The notes: generated by a model from the letters alone, not told the origin. A stretch of DNA of 64,000 nt from Paenibacillus tundrae (GCF_030812775.1 NZ_JAUSTI010000006.1:1-64000), one strand, 5' to 3'. Shown: positions 1 to 9,994, counted from the stretch's first letter. Numbers and translations: made by a program.

Positions 1-93
1 AAGACCCCTTGAAGACGACGAGGTAGATAGGCTGGGGGTGGAAGTGCAGTAATGCATGGAGCTGACCAGTACTAATCGGTCGAGGGCTTATCC
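1..93 (+). rRNA. 23S ribosomal RNA, 3' end (partial)
   Basis: The window opens inside the last helix region of 23S rRNA. The stretch carrying CTTGAAGACGACGAGGTAGATAGG and GTACTAATCGGTCGAGG is the conserved 3' terminal domain of Firmicute 23S rRNA. The end is placed at the usual position just after the GGGCTTATCC-like tail. The 146-base spacer to 5S rRNA holds an imperfect inverted repeat (about 160-210, arms with GAAAATG and CATTTTC) that could be an rRNA processing stem. The rest of the gene lies upstream of the window. Confidence 0.93.
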
Positions 94-239
94 AATTAGC
101 AAGTTTTACATCGCAGACTTTCGTTTCGAATCTAGTTTTCAGAGAACAAACACTCTGAAATGAAAATGGGTACATCACGGATGTGCGTATCATTTTCAGT
201 TCCATATTGGATTGAAGAAGCTCAGCTTCGAAAATCGCG

Positions 240-356
240 TTTGGTGGCGATGGCGGAGGGGTTCCACACGTACCCATCCCGAACACGACCGTTAAGCCCT
301 CTAGCGCCGATGGTACTTGGACCGCAGGGTCCTGGGAGAGTAGGACGCCGCCAAGC
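240..356 (+). rRNA. rrf: 5S ribosomal RNA
   Basis: The sequence starts TTTGGTGGCGATGGCGGAGG and ends GTAGGACGCCGCCAAGC, the paired ends of Bacillales 5S rRNA. The internal CCGAACACGACCGTTAAGC is the conserved loop region. Its length of about 117 bases is normal. It follows the 23S gene and precedes the tRNA cluster, as in many Firmicute rrn operons. Confidence 0.95.
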
Positions 357-436
357 AAATTTTTCTTACATAGATACAAGTTTTGCTTGTGGACATTGTA
401 TGATGAATTACACTTGCTTTTGCAAATGTATATTAT

Positions 437-512
437 TCCCTGATAGCTCAGTTGGTAGAGCACTCGACTGTTAATCGAGTTGTCACAGGTTCGAGCCCTG
501 TTCGGGGAGCCA
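437..512 (+). tRNA. tRNA-Asn (GTT)
   Basis: A complete cloverleaf is visible, with acceptor TCCCTGA pairing TCGGGGA, anticodon loop CTGTTAA and T-loop TTCGAGC. The CCA end is encoded. It is the first tRNA of the cluster after 5S rRNA. Confidence 0.96.
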
Positions 513-516
513 GTAA

Positions 517-588
517 GGCCCGTTGGTCAAGGGGTTAAGACACCTCCCTTTCACGGAGGTAACAGGGGTTCGAATCCCCTACGGGTCA
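517..588 (+). tRNA. tRNA-Glu (TTC)
   Basis: Acceptor GGCCCGT pairs with ACGGGTC, the anticodon loop is CTTTCAC and the T-loop is TTCGAAT. CCA is not encoded. The gene starts four bases after tRNA-Asn, so the two are surely cotranscribed. Confidence 0.95.
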
Positions 589-631
589 TAACAATTTTTA
601 TTGTTTCAATGAGGGATGAGAATCCCAATAT

Positions 632-707
632 GGAGGCTTAGCTCAGCTGGGAGAGCATCTGCCTTACAAGCAGAGGGTCGGGGGTTCGATCCCCTCAGCC
701 TCCACCA
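632..707 (+). tRNA. tRNA-Val (TAC)
   Basis: Acceptor GGAGGCT pairs with AGCCTCC, the anticodon loop is CTTACAA, and CCA is encoded. D- and T-arms are standard. Confidence 0.96.
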
Positions 708-724
708 TATTTCTTTTATAACGA

Positions 725-798
<74 letters not shown>

Positions 799-823
799 TT
801 ATACTTTCTTACGAAAGTGATCT

Positions 824-901
824 GGAACCGTGGTGTAGTTGGCCTAACATGCCTGCCTGTCACGCAGGAGATCGCGGGTTCGAATCCCGTCGGTTCCGCC
901 A
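824..901 (+). tRNA. tRNA-Asp (GTC)
   Basis: Acceptor GGAACCG pairs with CGGTTCC, the anticodon loop is CTGTCAC, and CCA is encoded. This is the tRNA expected to be sensed by the aspartate-specifier T-box found upstream of hisS in this same window. Confidence 0.95.
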
Positions 902-954
902 TTTAAGTTTTTGTTTCATGGATGAGAGTCCAGTTTATTTTCACCTTACCGTTT

Positions 955-1029
955 GCGGAAGTGGCTCAGCGGTAGAGCATCGCCTTGCCAAGGCGAGGGT
1001 CGCGGGTTCGATTCCCGTCTTCCGCTCCA
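955..1029 (+). tRNA. tRNA-Gly (GCC)
   Basis: Acceptor GCGGAAG pairs with CTTCCGC, the anticodon loop is TTGCCAA, and CCA is encoded. Confidence 0.95.
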
Positions 1030-1033
1030 ATTT

Positions 1034-1110
1034 GCGCCCTTAGCTCAGCTGGATAGAGCGTTTGACTACGAATCAAAAGGCCGGGAGTTCGAATCTCTCA
1101 GGGCGCGCCA
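1034..1110 (+). tRNA. tRNA-Arg (ACG)
   Basis: Acceptor GCGCCCT pairs with AGGGCGC, the anticodon loop is CTACGAA, and CCA is encoded. An ACG anticodon implies A34-to-inosine editing by TadA, as is general for bacterial tRNA-Arg(ACG). Confidence 0.95.
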
Positions 1111-1124
1111 TTATAACTTCATAT

Positions 1125-1203
1125 GCCGGCGTGGCGGAATGGCAGACGCGCTCGACTCAAAATCGAGTGGGAAACCGTGGAGGTTCGAGTCCTCTCGCCG
1201 GTA
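1125..1203 (+). tRNA. tRNA-Leu (CAA)
   Basis: Acceptor GCCGGCG pairs with CGCCGGT, closing with a G-U pair. The anticodon stem is CTCGA/TCGAG with loop CTCAAAA, giving anticodon CAA. There is a short variable arm for a class II tRNA. CCA is not encoded. Confidence 0.9.
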
Positions 1204-1210
1204 TACATAA

Positions 1211-1284
1211 CGGGATGTAGCTCAGCTTGGTAGAGCACCTGGTTTGGGACCAGGGGGTCGCATGTTCAAATCGTGTCATCCCGA
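1211..1284 (+). tRNA. tRNA-Pro (TGG)
   Basis: Acceptor CGGGATG pairs with CATCCCG, and the anticodon loop is TTTGGGA. The T-stem (GCATG/CGTGT) contains two G-U pairs. CCA is not encoded. It is the last tRNA before the cluster terminator. Confidence 0.94.
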
Positions 1285-1290
1285 TCTAAG

Positions 1291-1325
1291 AAAGCAGATT
1301 ATCTATATTAGATAATCTGCTTTTT
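1291..1325 (+). terminator. Terminator of the rRNA-tRNA operon
   Basis: A near-perfect hairpin with arms AAAGCAGATTATCT and AGATAATCTGCTTT around a short AT loop is followed by a T run. It lies seven bases after tRNA-Pro. Confidence 0.93.
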
Positions 1326-1372
1326 GCATTTGTGTAAATAATATGAGTGATGTTTAAGTGTAGGTTTGAATG

Positions 1373-1403
1373 TGCATAAACGGTAACCCTTTCGGTCACA
1401 CTA
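1373..1403 (+). promoter_or_regulatory. Candidate forespore (sigma-G/sigma-F type) promoter of bofC
   Basis: TGCATA, an 18-base spacer and CACACTA closely match the forespore promoter pattern TGAATA / CATACTA. In B. subtilis bofC is a forespore gene, so element and gene agree. No good sigma-A promoter is seen between the tRNA terminator and bofC. The assignment is by eye. Confidence 0.55.
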
Positions 1404-1431
1404 GGTTAAAAAAGTGATAGAAGGGGTTCAG

Positions 1432-2130
1432 GTGAACACGTTTAAATTAAAGAAACAATTAAAAAGGCGTTGGCGACGTTGGAAACGAACTGCATGGATG
1501 AGTCTAGCCTTAGTGGCTGTAACGATATTAGCGTATAGCGGACTGTCTATCTCTTCTCATATTCAACGTTTATTAACAACTGATTTTAGTGAGACCGTCA
1601 CTGTCATGGGGGCAGCTCCTATAGAAGCGAATCGTTCGGAAGCAGAGGTACAAGCTTTAGTAAAACAACTAGGATCGACTACACCTGATAATTTAACTGC
1701 TGTTGTATTGGAAGTTCACTATGTTTGTGGAGTCCAGACTGAGCAATTAGGCAAAATGACAGCTTCACAAGTCGAAGTGTTATTACTCCAACATCCTGAA
1801 TGGGATGCAGAAGTTGCAGCAGATGGTTTACGGGTCAAGCAGCAGGTTGATGACCTTTCTCCTCTATGCAAAGAGCAGGCTTATATTAGCATCGATGCAT
1901 TGGGGAATCTGAATTTGTACGAAGGTCGCCCTACAGAAGACAAAGTAATCCGTACTTTTTTTCAAATGGATGTTGGGTCACTTGAGTCTTCATTGCCTGA
2001 AGGAGTATGGGAACAGCTGCAGCAAGGAATCCGAGTACAGGACAAAGATGAATATAATAGTGTGATTTCGACATTTAGCGACTATGCGGTTGATCGAGCC
2101 TCTGAAGAAGTCATTCTGAATGGTGGTTGA
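1432..2130 (+). CDS. bofC: BofC-like intercompartmental signalling factor of the sigma-K checkpoint
   Basis: BofC is made in the forespore and restrains the SpoIVB protease that triggers pro-sigma-K processing in the mother cell. The product is about 232 residues. A very basic N-terminus precedes one hydrophobic segment (about residues 22-42) that acts as signal or anchor. The C-terminal half carries the BofC signature: a DDLSPLCK segment, an ISIDALGNL strand, a FFQMDVGSLES segment and GIRVQDKDEY. I chose the GTG with AAGGGG five bases upstream rather than the GTG 18 bases earlier. It stands alone between two terminators, behind a forespore-like promoter, next to ruvC as in Bacillus. The two cysteines (in HYVCG and PLCKE) may form a disulfide outside the membrane. 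Confidence 0.8.
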   Translation: MNTFKLKKQLKRRWRRWKRTAWMSLALVAVTILAYSGLSISSHIQRLLTTDFSETVTVMGAAPIEANRSEAEVQALVKQLGSTTPDNLTAVVLEVHYVCGVQTEQLGKMTASQVEVLLLQHPEWDAEVAADGLRVKQQVDDLSPLCKEQAYISIDALGNLNLYEGRPTEDKVIRTFFQMDVGSLESSLPEGVWEQLQQGIRVQDKDEYNSVISTFSDYAVDRASEEVILNGG

Positions 2131-2187
2131 CTCACAAAGTTTTTGAAGAGCATTAAGTTGAAGACAGGTTATAGGTTTGATGGAGAA

Positions 2188-2211
2188 GGGCATCGAAGTG
2201 ATGTCCTTTTT
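2188..2211 (+). terminator. Terminator of bofC
   Basis: GGGCATC and GATGTCC form a seven-pair stem (one G-U) around a five-base loop, followed by TTTTT. It sits 58 bases after the bofC stop. Confidence 0.75.
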
Positions 2212-2444
2212 GTCGTGTGTTGACCGATTGTAGGGAAATAAATTAGCCTTAGGGCTTGCGTGATACCTTCTTGTTAACAGGTTTAGGGCTTTGCCCGGAC
2301 CTTGGACGGCAGAGGATGGAAATGATTTGTGACATCTTTATCGGCGAAGCGACAAGGTTTTCTAAAACTCTACAGGAGTGTGAACGATAGATTTTATGAG
2401 GATTAAAATGTAGTCAAAGTTTCCTGCCGCAGGGTCTTTCTTTT
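2212..2444 (+). other. Non-coding leader before ruvC
   Basis: About 230 bases between the bofC terminator and the ruvC promoter carry no convincing gene. I see no RNA motif or strong promoter in it. The reading frames crossing it on the minus strand look like chance. Confidence 0.4.
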
Positions 2445-2453
2445 TGTTATAAT
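2445..2453 (+). promoter_or_regulatory. Extended -10 promoter of ruvC-ruvA-ruvB
   Basis: TGTTATAAT is a perfect TATAAT hexamer preceded by the TGn extension, which compensates for a poor -35 element. The predicted start point is near 2460, directly at the LexA-like box. Confidence 0.6.
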
Positions 2454-2462
2454 GAAATGAAC

Positions 2463-2476
2463 GATACATATGTTCG
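2463..2476 (+). promoter_or_regulatory. LexA (SOS) operator-like box
   Basis: GATACATATGTTCG matches the Bacillus LexA consensus CGAACATATGTTCG at 11 of 14 positions, with the ACATATGTTCG half intact. It overlaps the predicted transcription start of ruvCAB, where a repressor would block initiation. B. subtilis ruvAB is SOS-controlled, which supports the reading. Confidence 0.6.
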
Positions 2477-2494
2477 CTTTATTGTAAGGGAGAG

Positions 2495-3004
2495 ATGGGT
2501 TTGCGTTTTTTGGGGATAGACCCGGGAATTGCGATTGTTGGGTTTGGTTTTGTGGATAAGATCGGTAGTAAAGTGGTTCCTGTACAATATGGCTGTATTC
2601 AGACAGAAGCTCACACACCTGAAGAGGAACGATTACTTCACGTATATGAGGGAATGGTACAGCTCATCGATAAATATAAGCCAGATGCCGTCGCATTGGA
2701 GAAACTTTTCTTCAATCGGAACGTTACAACAGCGATGTCCGTCAGTCAGGCAAGAGGGGTAATGGTTTTGGCTGCTGCACAGAAAGGGCTACCTATTGCT
2801 GAGTACACACCGATGCAGATTAAACAGGCGATTGTAGGATATGGCAAAGCGGAGAAACGTCAAGTGCAAGAGATGGTCAAAATGTTTTTGCGGTTACAGG
2901 CGATTCCTAAGCCAGATGACGTAGCAGATGCGTTGGCAGTAGCCGTATGTCATGCACATTCTTATACATTAAATTCGAAGTTAAATGAGGTATTGCGAAA
3001 ATGA
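2495..3004 (+). CDS. ruvC: Crossover junction endodeoxyribonuclease RuvC
   Basis: RuvC cuts Holliday junctions symmetrically, resolving recombination intermediates moved by RuvAB. The 169-residue protein has the RNase H-like fold with all four acidic catalytic residues visible: D9 in GIDPG, E69 in ALEKLFF, and D142 and D145 in PDDVADAL. The ATG follows GGGAGAG at a good distance. Its stop overlaps the ruvA start (ATGA), so translation is coupled. B. subtilis has no ruvC (it uses RecU), so its presence at this locus helps place the organism in another branch of Bacillales such as Paenibacillaceae. Expression is probably SOS-controlled through the box just upstream. Confidence 0.96.
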   Translation: MGLRFLGIDPGIAIVGFGFVDKIGSKVVPVQYGCIQTEAHTPEEERLLHVYEGMVQLIDKYKPDAVALEKLFFNRNVTTAMSVSQARGVMVLAAAQKGLPIAEYTPMQIKQAIVGYGKAEKRQVQEMVKMFLRLQAIPKPDDVADALAVAVCHAHSYTLNSKLNEVLRK

Positions 3005-3615
3005 TTGATTTTCTTAGAGGACAGTTCGTGCATGTGGAGAATGAATATATTGTGCTTGATGTTCAAGGTGTGGGCTATCGTGTATTTTGTCCTAACCCAT
3101 ATGCGTTCGCGAAACAAGAAGGTGAGATCATGGTCTATACCCATCATCACGTGCGTGAAGATGCCATGTTGCTATATGGTTTTGTCACAAGAGAAGAACA
3201 GCGCTTGTTTCGTAAGTTGATTGAGGTGTCTGGTATTGGGCCGCGAGTCGCCCTGGGCATTTTGGCAGGAGGCACGCCTGATCATGTCGTTACAGCGATT
3301 TACCAAGAGAATCTGACGTTTCTGACCAAACTACCGGGAATCGGTAAAAAGACAGCTCAGCGTATGATTTTGGATCTGAAGGATAAGCTGGACGGGTTCG
3401 GTGCTGCCGCGTATGCAACAGGTTTATTTGCTCCTCCTTCAGAAGAAGCAGGAAGCGGCTCAGCTTGGGATGAGGCACGTGATGGTCTCAAAGCGCTTGG
3501 TTACACTGACAGCGAGTTGGATAAAGTATGGCTCAAGCTGAAAAAAGATGTTACATCTGCCGATTCGGTTGATGTGTTGATGAAACGAGCACTGCAAATG
3601 CTATTCACTGGATAA
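3001..3615 (+). CDS. ruvA: Holliday junction branch migration protein RuvA
   Basis: RuvA tetramers bind four-way junctions and load the RuvB motor. The 204-residue length is typical. Domain I is an OB-fold beginning MIDFLRGQ; domain II holds two helix-hairpin-helix motifs ([13 protein letters not shown] near residue 76 and [13 protein letters not shown] near residue 111); a loose linker near 135-155 leads to the C-terminal three-helix domain III (residues about 155-204) that contacts RuvB. It overlaps ruvC by four bases and is followed by ruvB after 55 bases. Confidence 0.97.
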   Translation: MIDFLRGQFVHVENEYIVLDVQGVGYRVFCPNPYAFAKQEGEIMVYTHHHVREDAMLLYGFVTREEQRLFRKLIEVSGIGPRVALGILAGGTPDHVVTAIYQENLTFLTKLPGIGKKTAQRMILDLKDKLDGFGAAAYATGLFAPPSEEAGSGSAWDEARDGLKALGYTDSELDKVWLKLKKDVTSADSVDVLMKRALQMLFTG

Positions 3616-3670
3616 CTAACTTTACCAACATGATAGCACAGTGGTTCGTACTATAAAGGTAGGGATGAAC

Positions 3671-4681
3671 ATGGATGAGCGTATTATTTCCGCTAACCTG
3701 ATGATGGATGATCAAGCTGTTGAGCTGAGTCTGCGTCCCCGGTATCTGAATGAATATATCGGACAAAATCAGGTGAAGGAAAATTTAAAAGTATATATTG
3801 AAGCAGCCAAAATGCGTAATGAGGCATTGGATCATGTTTTATTGTACGGTCCACCAGGACTAGGTAAAACAACACTTGCCAACATCGTCGCTAATGAATT
3901 GGGTGTTAATCTGCGTACCACTTCAGGGCCTGCAATTGAGCGCCCAGGAGATTTAGCAGCACTGCTGACTAATCTTCAAGAGGGTGATGTGTTATTCATT
4001 GACGAGATTCATCGGCTGCATCGTACGGTTGAAGAAGTGATGTACCCTGCGATGGAAGACTCTGCACTGGATATTATGATCGGTAAAGGCCCTAGTGCGA
4101 GATCTGTGCGTTTGGATCTGCCACCATTCACTCTCATTGGAGCTACAACACGCGCTGGTTTGCTGTCTGCGCCTCTACGAGATCGTTTTGGTGTCATTAG
4201 CCGTTTGGAATTTTATACGGTTGATGAGCTAGCCTACATTGTCTCTCGCTCTACAGAGATTCTTGGGGTTGAGATTGTTGGAGATGCTGCAGAAGAGATT
4301 GCTCTCCGTTCCCGTGGAACGCCGAGGATTGCCAATCGTTTATTGAAGCGAGTTCGAGACTTCGCTCAGGTACGAGGCGATGGAGTCATTACACAGGCAT
4401 TAGCAGAAGAAGCACTTAAACGTCTACAGATTGATCCGAGAGGATTGGACGAGATCGACCACAAGATGCTTAAGTCCATGATTAATAGCTTCCGGGGAGG
4501 CCCGGTTGGTCTGGATACCATTGCAGCTACGATTGGTGAAGAGAGTCAAACCATTGAGGATGTCTATGAGCCTTATTTATTGCAGATCGGTATGATTCAA
4601 CGTACACCAAGAGGTCGGATTGTTACAGATATGGCTTATCATCATTTAGGTTTGCCGATTCCGCCACGAGATGGAAAGTAA
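3671..4681 (+). CDS. ruvB: Holliday junction branch migration ATPase RuvB
   Basis: RuvB is the AAA+ hexameric motor that drives branch migration with RuvA. The 336-residue protein has Walker [10 protein letters not shown] at residues 60-68, Walker B with DEIH at 111-114, sensor 1 in the LIGATTRAG segment, an arginine finger region near PLRDRFG, and the C-terminal winged helix with [10 protein letters not shown] chose the ATG at this position because AGGTAGGG lies six bases upstream and the protein then starts [10 protein letters not shown] as in relatives; a GTG 30 bases earlier extends the frame but lacks support. Third gene of the SOS-type ruvCAB operon. Confidence 0.97.
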   Translation: MDERIISANLMMDDQAVELSLRPRYLNEYIGQNQVKENLKVYIEAAKMRNEALDHVLLYGPPGLGKTTLANIVANELGVNLRTTSGPAIERPGDLAALLTNLQEGDVLFIDEIHRLHRTVEEVMYPAMEDSALDIMIGKGPSARSVRLDLPPFTLIGATTRAGLLSAPLRDRFGVISRLEFYTVDELAYIVSRSTEILGVEIVGDAAEEIALRSRGTPRIANRLLKRVRDFAQVRGDGVITQALAEEALKRLQIDPRGLDEIDHKMLKSMINSFRGGPVGLDTIAATIGEESQTIEDVYEPYLLQIGMIQRTPRGRIVTDMAYHHLGLPIPPRDGK

Positions 4682-4812
4682 CATAATTGACTCATGGGTA
4701 GTGGGATGTGTGAATGTTGTTCTTCTATTACATGAAACAGTTCTAATATAAAATGAAGTTTGAAATTCATAGATGTATATACACAAGGAAAAGTGCGGAG
4801 AGGAGCCTGATT

Positions 4813-6900
4813 GTGGGGAAAGCAATACAAAGTAAGAAGTGGAGTCGCCGATTAAAGGTTTTGGCTGCGACTGTATTGATGGCAGGATGTCTGCAGATAC
4901 CCGCTTATGCAGCAGAAAATGATGGACAGCTGATTCGGGTTGCGATGTTTGCGAATCTGGGAAGCACATACAAATCGACAACACCATTAATCACACTTGA
5001 ATCAAATGGAAGTTGGACCATTGGATCTGAGACGGGTGCTAATGTAAGTCTTCCAGCGGGGCAGATTCGATTCAGCGCAGATGGTTTTCGTGTGAAGGTG
5101 TTGGAGACGGCAGATTTTAAAACAGCGGCGGCGGCAGCCAAGCTATTGCAACCAACCAGCGATAAGCCATTACTCTTCAACTCAAGTGTGAGCGGCAAAA
5201 CGGTGTATCAGCTCTATACCGGAAACTATGCTACAGAGACACTCGCTGGACAAGCCGTTGCTCGAGTTCAGAAGGTAGCTGCAGCTCAATTGGGTGGACA
5301 GAAACCAGTCGTAACGGGAAACAAGCATTTATCTACTGGAAATTATAGCTCCTTACAAGAAGCACAAGCGGCGCAAGCTTCTCTCTCAGCATCAGGCGTC
5401 ACCTCCTATACTGTACTGTTACTGGATGCTGGTAGTTCGGGCTACAGTGTATGGGTTGGTGAGGCTGTGACAGATGCAGAGCTTACTGCTGTGAAAAAGG
5501 CGGTAGAAACACAAGTGGGTAGCGTTAGCCTATCTCCTGTAACTAATAACAGCTCCGCTCTAATCATTCGGCAGGATGCGGGGTTAAGTTTAGACACGCC
5601 TAAGATTGTAGCACATTACACGATTGCCGGTACGGAAGCCAAAGCATGGGTGCAGGGAGATGGAAATGGCATTAAAGTGCTGGAACGTTCCCAGCGAACA
5701 TATCGCGGAGATATGGAACTCAGTATCGTTAATGGTGACTTGGCTTTAGTGAATGTCGTTCCTCTGGAACAATATTTGTACTCGGTCGTTGGAGCAGAGG
5801 TCTATTCTTCCTGGCCTGCAGAGGCTCTAAAAGTCCAAGCAGTTGCTGCTCGTTCCTATGCTCTTCAACAAGGCACTCGCTTCCAAATTGCCAATGTTGT
5901 GGATACAACACTAAGTCAAGCCTATAACGGCATTGATTCGGAGAATGATAAAGTAACCAGCGCAGTGGATGCTACGGCAGGAGAAGTTGTCAAAAGTGGT
6001 GGTAAAATTGTAGAGGCTGTATTCTCATCCAATGCAGGTGGACAAACGGCACATCCTTCCGAGGTTTGGAACGGGGGAGCAGGGGTCTTCACCAATGTGG
6101 ATAGTTCTGGAGATACATCAGCACAGGCTGGATTGCATACGTGGTATCATGTACTGCTTAACTCAGGCATCAGTGGATATATCCGTGAGGACAATGTGAA
6201 GGAGCTAAGCTCCAAAACGGATGCGGGTCTTTCTAAGGTCACTGTCACTGCACAGAATACGAATGTACGTGCCATCCCTTTAATCCAATCTACTGTTGAG
6301 CCGGTAGCCAAAATGAATCCAGGGAACGAAGCTGTTGTTTTGGCAAAAGTAGCGCAATCCAATGATTATGCTTGGGTGAGAGGGCCATTTACCTCTGCTC
6401 AATTAGTCAAAACGTTGCAAGGTAAAACGACGACGACTGCTCCCTCGTCCATCTCAACATTAGAAGTCACGAAGCGCGGGCCTTCTGGTCGAGCACTTGA
6501 AGTAAGTGCGAATGGACAAGCGCTGACTGTCAAATATGCAGATACGTACCGCTCGGCGCTGGGTGGATTGCCCAGTACTTTATTTGATATTGCGGGTACT
6601 GGAAGTTATACTGTATTAGGCGCTGACGGGAATACAGCGAGTAAGACAGGGTCTCAAGGAGCTGCTGTATTGTCTGCCTCAGGTACAGGAACTTCATCTG
6701 GTAATGCCCTTGTCGTCATGAGCGGTGATGGTCAGGCAAGAGCCGTAACTCAGGGACAAAACTTTATGTTCATCGGCCAAGGAAATGGTCACGGCTTAGG
6801 TTTGTCACAATGGGGAGCCAAAGGCATGGCGGATGAAGGGTATGATTACCAGGAAATATTGAAACACTATTACCAGAATGCGACTATTGTTAAGGAATGA
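4813..6900 (+). CDS. Large SpoIID/LytB-domain protein with SPOR-like repeats
   Basis: SpoIID-family enzymes are lytic transglycosylases acting on glycan strands lacking stem peptides; B. subtilis SpoIID drives septal thinning and engulfment. This 695-residue exported protein is much longer than SpoIID (about 340). After a signal peptide ending near AYA (residue 33) come two stretches resembling SPOR glycan-binding repeats (about 70-245). The SpoIID core starts near residue 300 with [16 protein letters not shown] and AVAARSYAL, and ends with [18 protein letters not shown] near residue 655. An SH3-like segment (about 476-535) is inserted in the core. The GTG start has AGGAG seven bases upstream, favouring it over an ATG 60 bases earlier. 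It is probably a paralogue of true SpoIID; its position between ruvB and queA matches related genomes as far as I recall. Confidence 0.8.
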   Translation: MGKAIQSKKWSRRLKVLAATVLMAGCLQIPAYAAENDGQLIRVAMFANLGSTYKSTTPLITLESNGSWTIGSETGANVSLPAGQIRFSADGFRVKVLETADFKTAAAAAKLLQPTSDKPLLFNSSVSGKTVYQLYTGNYATETLAGQAVARVQKVAAAQLGGQKPVVTGNKHLSTGNYSSLQEAQAAQASLSASGVTSYTVLLLDAGSSGYSVWVGEAVTDAELTAVKKAVETQVGSVSLSPVTNNSSALIIRQDAGLSLDTPKIVAHYTIAGTEAKAWVQGDGNGIKVLERSQRTYRGDMELSIVNGDLALVNVVPLEQYLYSVVGAEVYSSWPAEALKVQAVAARSYALQQGTRFQIANVVDTTLSQAYNGIDSENDKVTSAVDATAGEVVKSGGKIVEAVFSSNAGGQTAHPSEVWNGGAGVFTNVDSSGDTSAQAGLHTWYHVLLNSGISGYIREDNVKELSSKTDAGLSKVTVTAQNTNVRAIPLIQSTVEPVAKMNPGNEAVVLAKVAQSNDYAWVRGPFTSAQLVKTLQGKTTTTAPSSISTLEVTKRGPSGRALEVSANGQALTVKYADTYRSALGGLPSTLFDIAGTGSYTVLGADGNTASKTGSQGAAVLSASGTGTSSGNALVVMSGDGQARAVTQGQNFMFIGQGNGHGLGLSQWGAKGMADEGYDYQEILKHYYQNATIVKE

Positions 6901-6907
6901 ATTGAAC

Positions 6908-7936
6908 ATGAATGTGAACTTATATGATTTTGAATTACCGGAACAGCTTATCGCACAGACGCCGTTGCTTGATCGGACAGCGTCTCGCTTGCTTACCTTG
7001 AATAAGGAAAGCGGTGAAGTCAACCATAATACGTTTCCGGATATTATTAACTTTCTACAGCCCGGTGACACACTTGTACTTAATGATACACGAGTGTTGC
7101 CAGCTCGTTTGTTTGGAACAAAAGAGGATACAGGAGCCAAGGCGGAAGTGTTGCTTCTCAAAAACGTGGAAGGTGATCGCTGGGAAGCACTGGTTAAGCC
7201 AGGCAAAAAGCTGAAAGCCGGGTCTGTTATCGTTTTTGGTGATGAACTGAAAGCCGTGATTGACGAAGAAGGCGAAATGGGCGCGCGTATGCTTACATTT
7301 TCGTATGAAGGGATCTTTCAGGAGATTCTAGATCGTCTCGGTGAAATGCCGTTGCCTCCGTATATTAAGGAAACACTGGATGATCGTGAACGCTATCAGA
7401 CGGTATATGCGAAGCATGAAGGCTCTGCGGCCGCACCAACAGCTGGACTTCATTTTACGGATGAGTTGCTTGATCAGATTCGAGCAAAAGGTGTTAATGT
7501 AACCTTCATTACGCTTCACGTTGGGCTGGGCACATTCCGTCCTATGTCCGTAGATGTAGTAGAGGATCATGTTATGCATGAAGAGTATTACTCTATGTCA
7601 CAGGAGACGGCCGATCTGATTAATGAAACGAAGCAACGTGGGAATCGTGTTTTTGCTGTAGGCACGACAAGCTGTCGGACACTTGAAACGGTAGGCAGTA
7701 AATTTGAGCAAGGACTTCTGCAGGAGAGCAGCGGATGGACTAAAATTTTCATTTATCCTGGGTATACCTTCAAGGTCATTGATGGGATGCTGACGAATTT
7801 CCATCTTCCGAAATCTACATTAGTCATGCTGGTAAGTGCGCTTGCAGGCAGAGAACACATTATGCACGCCTATGAGGAAGCTATTGCTCAAGAGTATAGA
7901 TTTTTCAGCTTTGGCGATGCGATGTTGATCTATTAA
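6908..7936 (+). CDS. queA: S-adenosylmethionine:tRNA ribosyltransferase-isomerase QueA
   Basis: QueA transfers and isomerises the ribosyl part of S-adenosylmethionine onto preQ1 in tRNA (Asn, Asp, His, Tyr), making epoxyqueuosine, the step after Tgt. The product of 342 residues equals the usual length. Family signatures include [12 protein letters not shown] at the N-terminus, [13 protein letters not shown] near residue 60, a [14 protein letters not shown] segment near residue 175, and [16 protein letters not shown] near the C-terminus. I use the ATG that gives [11 protein letters not shown]; a TTG six bases upstream is nearer AAGGA and is an alternative. It starts seven bases after the SpoIID-like gene and is followed by tgt, the functional partner. 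Confidence 0.96.
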   Translation: MNVNLYDFELPEQLIAQTPLLDRTASRLLTLNKESGEVNHNTFPDIINFLQPGDTLVLNDTRVLPARLFGTKEDTGAKAEVLLLKNVEGDRWEALVKPGKKLKAGSVIVFGDELKAVIDEEGEMGARMLTFSYEGIFQEILDRLGEMPLPPYIKETLDDRERYQTVYAKHEGSAAAPTAGLHFTDELLDQIRAKGVNVTFITLHVGLGTFRPMSVDVVEDHVMHEEYYSMSQETADLINETKQRGNRVFAVGTTSCRTLETVGSKFEQGLLQESSGWTKIFIYPGYTFKVIDGMLTNFHLPKSTLVMLVSALAGREHIMHAYEEAIAQEYRFFSFGDAMLIY

Positions 7937-8069
7937 TATCATGTCGATTGAAAAGTAGCGGATGATTATTAAATAGGTTCATTACACTACAAATTACGCG
8001 GAAATAGAGAAGGCAGAGGAAATTTGAGGAATACAGAATCAAAGGTTGGTCTGTCATCGAAGTGGTGCG

Positions 8070-8099
8070 TTGTCAATCATATGTGGTTGAACCTATATT
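8070..8099 (+). promoter_or_regulatory. Probable sigma-A promoter of tgt
   Basis: TTGTCA, an 18-base spacer and TATATT lie about 55 bases before the tgt start, in the 217-base gap after queA. The gap holds nothing else I can identify. Confidence 0.45.
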
Positions 8100-8144
8100 A
8101 TAAATCACGAAATACAGGTCTAACGATTAACTTTTAGAGGATGA

Positions 8145-9290
<1,146 letters not shown>

Positions 9291-9293
9291 GGA

Positions 9294-9446
9294 GTGTCTG
9301 AAAACTCCGAAGGACGCAGATTTTACCGAATTTTTGTTCCAAGCCAGGAAGTTTTCCGCAGGCGTGCCGGGGCACGTCAAGGGAAAGTGACGCAAGCAGG
9401 GGGCGAAATGGTGGTAAAAGATGCACTTCAGCGAGTTTTCAGACAC
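9294..9446. repeat. MITE-like foldback repeat, family A, long copy
   Basis: The element begins GTGTCTGAAAACTC and ends with its exact reverse complement GAGTTTTCAGACAC, a 14-base perfect terminal inverted repeat. The pairing continues imperfectly to about 34 bases on each side (ATTTTACC inward against GGTAAAAG). The interior has no coding capacity of note. A shorter member with the same ends and the same right-hand 35 bases lies near 46291. Small size, terminal inverted repeats and lack of a gene fit a non-autonomous miniature element. I could not identify a clear target-site duplication. Confidence 0.8.
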
Positions 9447-9521
9447 GACCTAATGAGGTTTGTTGCGGAACCGGAGGAACAAGCATTATTTTGTACGTAT
9501 AGTCGATAAGGGGGAGTTTAC

Positions 9522-9833
9522 ATGTTTCAAGGAATGGCACTGCAAGCGGCTAATCCAGGCGGAGGTATCGTATCTTTGATTGTACCTTTGGTACTTATGG
9601 TTGCGATTTTTTACTTCTTGATGATTCGTCCACAGAACAAAAAGCAAAAGCAGCGTAATGCGATGCTGAGCCAATTGAAAAAAGGCGATAAAATCGTTAC
9701 TATCGGTGGTCTCCATGGTACAATCGCTGAAATTACAGAAGACGTGGTTGTTCTGCGCGTAAACGATGTAACGAAGCTTACTTTCGATCGTAATGCGATC
9801 AGCAGTGCAGTAAGTCGTGAAACTGCTGAATAA
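9522..9833 (+). CDS. yajC: Preprotein translocase accessory subunit YajC
   Basis: YajC is a small inner-membrane partner of SecDF in the Sec holotranslocon. The 103-residue protein has one membrane segment (about residues 15-36, ending FYFLMIRPQNKKQKQ) and a cytoplasmic domain with LKKGDKIVTIGGLHG and FDRNAISS, both typical. It follows AGGGGGAG at good spacing. The tgt-yajC order is conserved in bacteria; secD and secF follow about 3.7 kb downstream after intervening genes. Confidence 0.95.
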   Translation: MFQGMALQAANPGGGIVSLIVPLVLMVAIFYFLMIRPQNKKQKQRNAMLSQLKKGDKIVTIGGLHGTIAEITEDVVVLRVNDVTKLTFDRNAISSAVSRETAE

Positions 9834-9900
9834 TTATAAATGAGCGAGAAGTTAGAGAATTAGAGTTCGCTCACAATAGTTAGTTCCGTCTGTTATTACA

Positions 9901-9939
9901 GAACCGAAGCTCCTTATACAGGGCTCCGGTTCTTTTTTT
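9901..9939 (+). terminator. Terminator of yajC
   Basis: GAACCG-AAGC pairs with GGCT-CCGGTTC around a loop of about ten bases and is followed by a run of seven T. It lies 67 bases after the yajC stop. Confidence 0.85.
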
Positions 9940-9994
9940 ATTTTTAGTCTGCCCAGGATTTCATATGCCATATATCAAGCACGCGCGTTGACTG

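Noticed and set aside
2495..3004. Idea that ruvC was recently acquired
   Set aside because: It overlaps ruvA by four bases, shares promoter and style with ruvAB, and ruvCAB is common outside Bacillus; its absence in B. subtilis is the exception.
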